Source: Benthortus sp964440495
GTDB lineage: Archaea > Thermoproteota > Nitrososphaeria_A > Caldarchaeales > Wolframiiraptoraceae
DNA length: 64,000 nt
Direction of reading: 5' to 3'
NCBI GenBank assembly: GCA_964440495.1
Contig: CAYTSD010000002.1
Coordinates: 1 to 64,000 of the forward strand
The translations under genes and the position numbers were made by a program. The notes beneath the pieces are model-generated. The model ran no database searches. It saw only the letters and a program-made list of their open reading frames with translations, and was not told the origin of the DNA. Shown one piece after another: positions 57,683 to 64,000 of the stretch; position 1 is the first letter of the stretch, and the number at the start of each line of letters is the position of its first letter.

Positions 57683-58195
57683 CTAGCGCTTCGTCGTGCT
57701 CAGAATCTGCTCAGGTTTAATTACCGAAACTCCTGCGACCCCTCCAAGCACCTCGACGAGAACAACCCAGTCAGGGTTTTCCAGGTTAACCCTCCTATCG
57801 ACCTTGCTTGCCGCAGCCTCAATCAACTCTCTACTCGATAAATTTGTATGCCTCTTCTCCACCGTGACTCTGAAGGAGGCGGTTTCCGGGATTTTTGACG
57901 CAAGCTCCTCGACTGCTTCAGCTATCTTCTCAGGCTTCGCCTCGACAACTCTCTCAATAGGTATGAACCTTAGAAGAGAGCTTATTCTCCAAGGCTCCTC
58001 TCCTAGAATCTCCTCAACCCTCTCGATGACTTGGAATGGGTTCAGAGAAGTATAGGCTGTTATCAGGCCCGTTATCCGGGTCATGGAGACCTCCGGCGAC
58101 GGGTCTCCTAGATAGGTTAGAAGCTCCCTAAGCTCCGAGGCTGCCACAGCTTCTTGGCCTCTAAAGGTTGTAACGATTAGGTTGAACCTCTTCAC
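57683..58195 (-). CDS. THUMP-domain RNA-binding protein (Tan1/THUMPD1-like)
   Basis: The 170-residue protein begins FNLIVTTFRGQEAVAASELRELL and has a THUMP domain with a C-terminal EKRHTNLSSRELIEAAASKVDRRVNLENPDWVVLVEVLGGVAGVSVI. No methyltransferase or deaminase domain is attached, as in eukaryotic Tan1, which assists the tRNA ac4C acetylase. It probably binds tRNA acceptor ends; partner unknown. Confidence 0.8.
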   Translation of the reverse strand: MKRFNLIVTTFRGQEAVAASELRELLTYLGDPSPEVSMTRITGLITAYTSLNPFQVIERVEEILGEEPWRISSLLRFIPIERVVEAKPEKIAEAVEELASKIPETASFRVTVEKRHTNLSSRELIEAAASKVDRRVNLENPDWVVLVEVLGGVAGVSVIKPEQILSTTKR

Positions 58196-58267
58196 AGTTT
58201 CACCCCATATAGAGAGGGCTGGGGCTGCTTAAGGTTTAAAGCGCATAGAGCCTCACCTATAGGTGGG

Positions 58268-59539
58268 ATGGGTCTATCTCGTAGGAGGATGGAGGGTTTT
58301 CCATCGCTTCTAAGCGTCGAGGAGGCTTTAAAGAGGCTTAGAGCCAGCGTCACCCACAGGGTTAGGGAGTTTGAGGAGGTGGGACTCCTAGAGGCTGTGA
58401 GCAGGGTATGCGCCGAAGACGTGAGGGCTCCCATCGACTCACCTCCCTTCGATAGAAGCGCGGTAGACGGCTACGCTGTAATCGCTGAAGACACCTTCGG
58501 CGCCTCCCTAAACAACCCAGTCGAGCTAAAGATGGTTGGGAGCGCGTACCCTGGTATGGATGTAGCTAGGCTTCCGAGACTTAGTAGGGGTGAAGCCCTG
58601 AAACTTATGACCGGAGCCCCGCTCCCCCCTGGAGCGAACGCGGTTGTGATGGTTGAGAACACTGTTAGGCGGGGAGAGGTGGTTGAGGTCGTGAAACCGG
58701 TTCATCCCTACAGGAATGTCTCGAGGAGGGGTGAAGACTACCGTGCTGGAGAGGTGGTTGTCGGTAAGGGAACCAAGATTAGGCCGTGGCATGTGGCCGC
58801 CTTAGCGTCGCTTAACATAAGTAGGGTTAGGGTTCTCAGGAGAGCGAGGGTTGGAGTCCTCTCGACGGGAAGCGAGCTCGTCGAGGTCGGCGAAGAAGTG
58901 AAGCCCGGAAAGCTCATAAACAGCTCGAAGCCTATGCTCTTAGCCCTTCTCGAGGAGGAGGGCGCGGAAGGGGTGGACCTCGGAATCGTGGCAGATGACC
59001 TCGAGCTAATTAAAGCAAGGATTCTTGAGGGTATTAGAGGGGCTGACGCCCTAATCGTCACGGGTGGAACAAGCGTCGGAGAGCTTGACCTGGTTCCCGA
59101 AGCAGTCTCAGCCCTAGGGGAAGTTATAGTTCATGGGCTTATGATGAGGCCTGGGAAGCCTACAGGCTTCGGAGTGATTGATGGGAAACCTGTCTTCATG
59201 CTCTCAGGGTTCCCGGTGGCCGCCTTGGTCGGGTTCCAGCTCCTAGTGAGACCTGCGTTAAGCCTGATGCTCGGATACGAGGAGGAGCCTAGACCGAGGA
59301 TTAGGGGGAGGCTGACAAGAAGGGTTGCGACTCCTCCCAGCACTAGAAGCTACGTCAGGGTTAAGGTGAAGAGGGCTGGAGGGGAGGTTCTCGTCGAGCC
59401 TCTGATGCTCACAGGCTCAGGGCTCCTCTCAACCCTCACGGAGGCCAACGGTCTCCTAATAGTTCCAGAAGATTTGGAGGGATTTGAGGAGGGTGAGCTC
59501 GTCGAGGTTGAGCTCTTCCAGCCAATAGAGGAGGTGTAG
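58268..59539 (+). CDS. moeA: Molybdopterin molybdenumtransferase MoeA
   Basis: The 423-residue protein inserts molybdate or tungstate into molybdopterin-AMP. It has APIDSPPFDRSAVDGYAVIA (about residues 56-75), MTGAPLPPGANAVVMVE, VLSTGSELVE, IVTGGTSVGELDL (about 259-271) and GKPTGFGVIDGKPVFMLSGFPVAALVGF. It is followed after 3 bases by a second MoeA gene. In an AOR-bearing organism the metal is probably tungsten. Confidence 0.93.
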   Translation: MGLSRRRMEGFPSLLSVEEALKRLRASVTHRVREFEEVGLLEAVSRVCAEDVRAPIDSPPFDRSAVDGYAVIAEDTFGASLNNPVELKMVGSAYPGMDVARLPRLSRGEALKLMTGAPLPPGANAVVMVENTVRRGEVVEVVKPVHPYRNVSRRGEDYRAGEVVVGKGTKIRPWHVAALASLNISRVRVLRRARVGVLSTGSELVEVGEEVKPGKLINSSKPMLLALLEEEGAEGVDLGIVADDLELIKARILEGIRGADALIVTGGTSVGELDLVPEAVSALGEVIVHGLMMRPGKPTGFGVIDGKPVFMLSGFPVAALVGFQLLVRPALSLMLGYEEEPRPRIRGRLTRRVATPPSTRSYVRVKVKRAGGEVLVEPLMLTGSGLLSTLTEANGLLIVPEDLEGFEEGELVEVELFQPIEEV

Positions 59540-59542
59540 AGG

Positions 59543-61489
59543 ATGGCTCTAGTGTTCCACAGGGTTGTCTCGGTTGAGGAGGCGTTGAAGCACGTTGAGG
59601 AGGCATTAGGCGGGGTCAAGCCTCTTGGAGTAGAGGAGGTCGAGCTCCTCAAAGCCTCTGGAAGAATCCTGGCGGAGGATGTGGAGGCCAAGGTCGACTC
59701 ACCCCCCTTCGACCGCTCAACAGTAGACGGCTACGCGGTAAACGCCCGAGACGTTTATACAGCCTGTGAAGCTGAGCCTGTCGGTCTCCAGGTTGTTGGG
59801 AGAGCCGAGGTTGGGAGGATTCCAGAGAAAGGGATTAGGGTGGGGGAATGTATGGAGATAGCGACTGGGGCGCCCCTCCCGCCTGGAGCAAACGCCGTTG
59901 TCATGGTCGAGTATACGAAGCGCGAGGGTGACAGGGTTCTAATCTATAGGGCTGTGGCCCCTGGAGAGAATGTCTCGCAGACCGGCTCCGACGTGACGGC
60001 AGGGGACATAGTGTTGAGGAGGGGGAGGAGGCTGACTCCCCGAGATATAGCGGTTCTAGCCGCACTCGGATATGGTAAGGTTAAGGTGTATGTAAGGCCT
60101 AAGGCCGCCGTCTTCTCCACAGGGGACGAGCTTCTCCCACCCTCCTCCAAGCTGACGGCTGGAAAGGTCTACGACGTTAACGGCTACTCGATTACCTCGA
60201 TGCTGAGAGAGCTTGGAGTCGACGCAGAGTTCCATGGAATCCTGCCCGACGAGTATGACCGTATGAGGGAGGCGGTCTCCAAGGCTCTCCACACCCACGA
60301 CCTAGTCATAACCTCCGGCAGCACCTCCGCGGGGTTCGGCGACGCTATCTACAAAGTCTTCAACGAGGTCGGCGGAGTCCTAATCCATGGTCTGAAGCTG
60401 AAACCGGGTAAGCCGACGGTTCTCGGCGCAACAGGTGAGGGGAAGCTTCTCATAGGTCTCCCAGGATTTCCCCTCTCAGCCATGATGGCGTTCATGACCG
60501 TTGTCGAGCCCCTCCTAAGAAAGATTCTTGGGCTGAGGGAGGAGCGGAGAGCCAGAACCCTCAGAGCGCTCATCCCCATGAAGCTTGAGGCTGGGAAGGG
60601 GAAGAGACATCTAATCCCTGTTCAGTTGGTCGAGTCAGGGCGCGGTCTCTCAGCCTACCCAATACTCCTAGACTCCGGCGCAGCCTCGGCGCTCATGCTC
60701 GCAGACGGCTTCATAGAGGTACCTGAAGACAAGCAGTACCTCGAGGAGGATGAAGTTGTCGAAGTAAAGCTCTTCGGAGACTTCAAGCCTCCAAGCATCT
60801 CGATAATTGGAAGCCACTGCCCAGGCCTAGACGTCTTGCTGAGCGTTGCAGGTCTTTGGGACGCGAAGGTGGTTAATGTCGGCTCAACCGCTGGGTGGAG
60901 AGCTCTAAAGAGAGGTGAAGCAGATGCCGCTGGAACACATCTACTTGATGAGGAGACTATGAGCTACAACCTCCACATGCCTAGACGGATGGGTCTGGAG
61001 GATGAGGTCGAGATTTACGGTGGATACCTACGGGAGATAGGGTTCGTCGTCGCGCGCGGAAACCCCAAGAAGATTAAGGACTTCGAAGACCTCCTCAGAC
61101 CCGATGTAGTATTCGTCAACCGTGTCAAAGGCTCAGGAATCAGAACATTCACAGACATAAACCTACGTAGACTAGGCGTCAAAGACCCGGAGAAGAATAT
61201 AAAGGGATACATATATGAGGCCAAGACCCATACAGCCGTAGCTGCGGCGGTTGCCCACGGCAGAGCCGACGTAGGCGTCGCAGTAGGATATGTAGCAAAT
61301 CTATATGGACTTGACTTCATCCCCCTGGCCGAGGAACACTACGACCTCGCCGTCAGAAAGGACAGACTCCAGAAACCCGGTGTGAAAAGGCTTCTCCAGA
61401 CCCTTGATAGTCAGAGATTCCGTGAAGAACTGCTTAAGCTAAGTCACTACTCGCCACATCCTAAAACAGGTAAGAAGATTTACGGATAA
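59543..61489 (+). CDS. MoeA fused to a periplasmic-binding-like domain
   Basis: The 648-residue protein is a MoeA-like domain (about residues 1-400; SPPFDRSTVDGYAVNA, ATGAPLPPGANAVVMVEY, VFSTGDELL, ITSGSTSAGFGD) followed by a type II binding-protein fold of about 230 residues (SIIGSHCPGLDVLLSV, DAAGTHLLDEETMSYN, VNRVKGSGIRTF, RADVGVAVG). Known in archaea as MoeA-PBP fusions, where the tail may bind oxyanion or substrate. Organisms often carry one plain and one fused MoeA, possibly specialised for molybdate and tungstate. Confidence 0.92.
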   Translation: MALVFHRVVSVEEALKHVEEALGGVKPLGVEEVELLKASGRILAEDVEAKVDSPPFDRSTVDGYAVNARDVYTACEAEPVGLQVVGRAEVGRIPEKGIRVGECMEIATGAPLPPGANAVVMVEYTKREGDRVLIYRAVAPGENVSQTGSDVTAGDIVLRRGRRLTPRDIAVLAALGYGKVKVYVRPKAAVFSTGDELLPPSSKLTAGKVYDVNGYSITSMLRELGVDAEFHGILPDEYDRMREAVSKALHTHDLVITSGSTSAGFGDAIYKVFNEVGGVLIHGLKLKPGKPTVLGATGEGKLLIGLPGFPLSAMMAFMTVVEPLLRKILGLREERRARTLRALIPMKLEAGKGKRHLIPVQLVESGRGLSAYPILLDSGAASALMLADGFIEVPEDKQYLEEDEVVEVKLFGDFKPPSISIIGSHCPGLDVLLSVAGLWDAKVVNVGSTAGWRALKRGEADAAGTHLLDEETMSYNLHMPRRMGLEDEVEIYGGYLREIGFVVARGNPKKIKDFEDLLRPDVVFVNRVKGSGIRTFTDINLRRLGVKDPEKNIKGYIYEAKTHTAVAAAVAHGRADVGVAVGYVANLYGLDFIPLAEEHYDLAVRKDRLQKPGVKRLLQTLDSQRFREELLKLSHYSPHPKTGKKIYG

Positions 61490-61492
61490 TCT

Positions 61493-62779
61493 CTATATTA
61501 TGCATGAGGCTAATCCGGAACTGTAAAGGCATTCCGAGCATGAAGGGGAATTTCCATAACAGTCAAGCATATTATCCTTAATGAACCAGCATTCAACCTC
61601 TGAAAATGGACAATCACCACACCAAGGACAATTAGCGTTAAGATTTCTTCTCATTCTACTAAGATTCATAAACCTCTCTGAGGAAACTATCTTGGGCAGC
61701 GTTTCTTCATTAACGTCTCCAACAATATATTCATAAACCTGTTTATGATGTGCATTAACATATTCTGGATGAGTGTAGGCAAACTCCATGCATGGAGCAA
61801 CTTTCCCATCGCGTCTAACATAGATGGAGCCTTTCTCTTCATAGGGACAAGCTCTTTCAGAGGAATCGGAGAAAATTTTCGGAACTTTAATCATTATCCC
61901 TCTACTCTCCGCAACTTTCTGAGCTCTTTCTAATACCTCTCTAACTCTTAATGCTAACTCTATTTTATGCTGTTCCTCGCAGAGAGCTGTAACGTTAGCT
62001 GTGTAGCCCCTCTCAGAAAGCTTCTTCATCATTTCAAAATATCTTATAAATTCCTCGGCATTTCTTACTCCAGCATATGCTAAGGAGAGTGCTTGCATAG
62101 AAGCCTTCTCCCTTATCTCACAGAGTTCTCTAACACCATTCTCTCCAAGAATTGATAAAACTTTCCTACTTATACATGTATAGCATGCCTCGTCATAGAT
62201 TTTTTTAGAGTAAGGGATAACGTGGCTTACGTGAACATAATCTGCTCCAGCATCTGCAGCATATTCAACGACATTAGGAAGCTCTTCAAATCCCTCTCTC
62301 ATGATTACACATTCAACTCCTATCTCAATATCTGAGAGAAGTTTTTTGCCAAATTCGCATAAGCTTTTAAACGATTTAAGAACGCGTTCCCCAGACCCGA
62401 CTCTAAGCATTCTTAGTCTTTCAGGGTTAACCGTATCAATCGAGACTGCTATTGAGTCTAAGCCGCTCTCAATCATTTTCTCTATAAGGTTCTGATTGAG
62501 AAGCATTCCATTCGTGCTTAGGAAAATCTTAGAATTCGATGCATGTTTTCTTGCATAGGCTATCATATCCACTATCCTAGGATTCATCAACGGTTCACCG
62601 AATCCATAGAGGTTTATTCTTTCTAACTCCTCAATCCCCTCGAAGATTTTTGTGAAAGTTTTAAACGTCATATCTGCTAGCTCATATTTTGACCAGAACC
62701 TTCTTAAACAATAAATGCAGTTAAGATTGCATCTCGTTGTAACCTCGATATGTAGATTTCTAAGACTGAATCCACTCAT
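61493..62779 (-). CDS. Radical SAM protein, probable tungsto-oxidoreductase maturase
   Basis: This 428-residue protein has the radical SAM motif CNLNCIYC (about residue 16), the LYGFGEPLMNP (GGE-like) segment and a cysteine-rich C-terminus with SPASM-like groups (CPYEEKG, CPWCGDC, CWFIKDN, CSECL). Such proteins beside AOR genes form the tungsten-cofactor oxidoreductase maturase family. It lies directly upstream of MoeA (convergent) and downstream of AOR on the same strand, which fits. The precise modification is unknown. Confidence 0.78.
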   Translation of the reverse strand: MSGFSLRNLHIEVTTRCNLNCIYCLRRFWSKYELADMTFKTFTKIFEGIEELERINLYGFGEPLMNPRIVDMIAYARKHASNSKIFLSTNGMLLNQNLIEKMIESGLDSIAVSIDTVNPERLRMLRVGSGERVLKSFKSLCEFGKKLLSDIEIGVECVIMREGFEELPNVVEYAADAGADYVHVSHVIPYSKKIYDEACYTCISRKVLSILGENGVRELCEIREKASMQALSLAYAGVRNAEEFIRYFEMMKKLSERGYTANVTALCEEQHKIELALRVREVLERAQKVAESRGIMIKVPKIFSDSSERACPYEEKGSIYVRRDGKVAPCMEFAYTHPEYVNAHHKQVYEYIVGDVNEETLPKIVSSERFMNLSRMRRNLNANCPWCGDCPFSEVECWFIKDNMLDCYGNSPSCSECLYSSGLASCII

Positions 62780-62836
62780 CTACTTGTTCTTCACCCATAG
62801 AATGTATTATTAAAAAGGAATAAAATAAAGATTGGT

Positions 62837-64000
62837 TTAGAGTTCTATTTCAAGTTCTTTAAGCTTTTCAGGAGTTGGTTTCCCGTCAACCCATCCTCTA
62901 AGCTGGTAGTACTCTTTCTTCATTTCGTCGAGTTCAACTGTTTGACCTTTAGCAGGTCCTTCCGGCATAGGCTCTCTTAGAAGTCTCGGTGGAAGAGTGT
63001 CATCTTTCCCGTCGAATCCAAGTTTATTGAGAAGAACTCTCTCAAGATTGTATATCCTCTCACCTATCTTAAGTATGTCGTCTGCAGTGTATTCTACTCC
63101 CATTATCGGTGATAGGAATGCTGCATAGTCTTCAGCTCCTAGGGCGAAGGTTGTGAACAAGCAGTTTACAGCAGAGTTTACAACAGATGTGAAGTCTTGG
63201 AACAGCTTAACCCACTTAGCCTTCCCTTTCGGTGTCAATGGGTCAATCTTCTCAGGTATACCAAGTATCTCAGGTGATATAGTGTATCCGGTTACATGGC
63301 ATCCACCCCTATTCGACGTTGCGTATTCAAGACCTATTCCCTTGGCTCCTCTAGGATCATAGGCGGGCATCTCAAGTCCTTTCACACTCATTGAGAGTTC
63401 AGGTCTGCCATAAATCTCTGCAAGTCTCTTTGAGCCGAGTGCCAGGTATTTCCCGAAGCCTGTCTTGTAGGCTGTTCTCCAAACGGCTTCAACTACAGCG
63501 GCTGAGTTCCCGAATCTCAGGTCAAGGCCCTGCAAGTCTTCAGGAGGTATGCATCCTTTTTCAACGAGCTCCATCGCGCAGGCTATAGTTGCCCCCATGC
63601 TTATCGTATCTATACCTAATTCATCACAGTAGTGATTCGCCTTTATCACGGCTTCGAGGTCTGAAATCGCCGTAGTGTTTCCGAGAGACCATGTGCTCTC
63701 ATACTCGGGTCCCTCGCTGTAAAGTATCTGGAAGGCTCCTTTCTCAACCTTCGTCACTCTTCCGCATCCTATTGGGCATCCCCAGCAGGCTCTTCTCCTT
63801 ATAAGATACTCTTTCTCAAGTTTTTCACCACTGATTTCTTCAGCCTTCGGATTCACTCCTGTCTGCCAGTTCTTGTAGGGAAGCATCCCAGCGTCATTTA
63901 TGACTTTGACGAGAACTGCTGTTCCAAGCTTAGGTAAAGTATCACCAGTTACTGGGTTTGTTTTCACCTTATCGAGAAGCTTTTTCCCAACCTCTTTCAA
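62837..64000 (-). CDS. Aldehyde:ferredoxin oxidoreductase, second copy (5' partial)
   Basis: The frame is open to the end of the window, so the N-terminal 200 or more residues are missing. Visible are CWGCPIGCGRV (C-x2-C-x3-C cluster ligands), GPEYESTWSLGNTTAISDL, and a Cys in VNSAVNCLFTTFALGAEDY, matching AOR. It is similar in layout to the AOR at 48264-50123 but clearly distinct. It lies just upstream of the radical SAM gene in the same direction, suggesting an AOR-maturase unit. Confidence 0.92.
   Translation of the reverse strand: MKEVGKKLLDKVKTNPVTGDTLPKLGTAVLVKVINDAGMLPYKNWQTGVNPKAEEISGEKLEKEYLIRRRACWGCPIGCGRVTKVEKGAFQILYSEGPEYESTWSLGNTTAISDLEAVIKANHYCDELGIDTISMGATIACAMELVEKGCIPPEDLQGLDLRFGNSAAVVEAVWRTAYKTGFGKYLALGSKRLAEIYGRPELSMSVKGLEMPAYDPRGAKGIGLEYATSNRGGCHVTGYTISPEILGIPEKIDPLTPKGKAKWVKLFQDFTSVVNSAVNCLFTTFALGAEDYAAFLSPIMGVEYTADDILKIGERIYNLERVLLNKLGFDGKDDTLPPRLLREPMPEGPAKGQTVELDEMKKEYYQLRGWVDGKPTPEKLKELEIEL

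Noticed and set aside
1..64000. CRISPR arrays, transposases, integrases or prophage genes
   Set aside because: None is visible. No regular repeats with spacers or DDE/tyrosine-recombinase motifs were found in readable frames.

Overview
This window is archaeal chromosome, most likely a metagenome-derived contig of a thermophilic member of the TACK group (Thermoproteota, Korarchaeota or Aigarchaeota-like). The evidence is a full set of archaeal ribosomal proteins including eS25, eS30, eL34 and eL14, plus RNase P Rpp29, fibrillarin, Nop5 and Cbf5. TATA boxes sit about 26-30 bases before many start codons, which suggests leaderless or short-leader transcripts. Two tungsten-type aldehyde:ferredoxin oxidoreductases, a zinc-ferredoxin and anaerobic ribonucleotide reductase point to an anaerobic, ferredoxin-based metabolism. 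I cannot assign a genus. A 100-N scaffold gap at 14182-14281 is flanked by identical 55-bp contig ends.

Layout. 1-4.7 kb: an amino-acid permease with a UspA tail, a RAM-domain protein and UspA, then GNAT, DUF116, a PD-(D/E)xK nuclease, CofE (coenzyme F420) and a small membrane protein. 4.7-9.7 kb: a complete branched-chain amino-acid ABC transporter split into two divergent halves. 9.7-14.7 kb: nitroreductase, several archaeal orphans, eS25, a Taw2-like tRNA enzyme and two tandem SCP2-domain proteins. 14.7-23.1 kb: the left half of the S10/spc ribosomal cluster on the minus strand (uL22-uS3-uL29-Rpp29-uS17-uL14). It is interrupted twice: by a plus-strand pair (LDH2-type dehydrogenase and a divergent ketol-acid reductoisomerase homologue) and by a sugar ABC transporter. 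23.1-32.2 kb: a GltD-like oxidoreductase, then fibrillarin and Nop5 separated by inserted nrdDG, then eS30, ornithine carbamoyltransferase and orphans.

32.4-43.2 kb: the right half of the cluster on the plus strand, uL24 through SecY, DUF106, eL34, eL14 and Cbf5. Adenylate kinase is missing from its usual place, and cytidylate kinase is present but inverted. 43.2-47.3 kb: an in-frame coding remnant, a tRNA-Ser(GGA) gene with an enlarged anticodon loop, zinc-ferredoxin, an Lrp regulator, a PfpI/DJ-1 protein, a frameshifted DNA methyltransferase and a glycosyltransferase. 47.3-64 kb: FAH hydrolase, AOR, geranylgeranyl reductase, NAD salvage (nicotinamidase and NAPRTase), two-subunit fumarase, an HTH-ThiN regulator, two zincin proteases, a THUMP protein, tandem MoeA genes (the second with a periplasmic-binding-like tail), a radical SAM AOR-maturase candidate and a second AOR cut by the window edge.

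The main theme is that otherwise conserved operons (S10/spc, nop5-fibrillarin, eL34-cmk-eL14) have been broken open by compact metabolic cassettes or inversions. A second theme is metallocofactor chemistry, with the MoeA genes, a radical SAM protein and AORs clustered at the right end. No CRISPR array, insertion sequence or prophage was seen, and no gene-free stretch longer than 300 bases exists.
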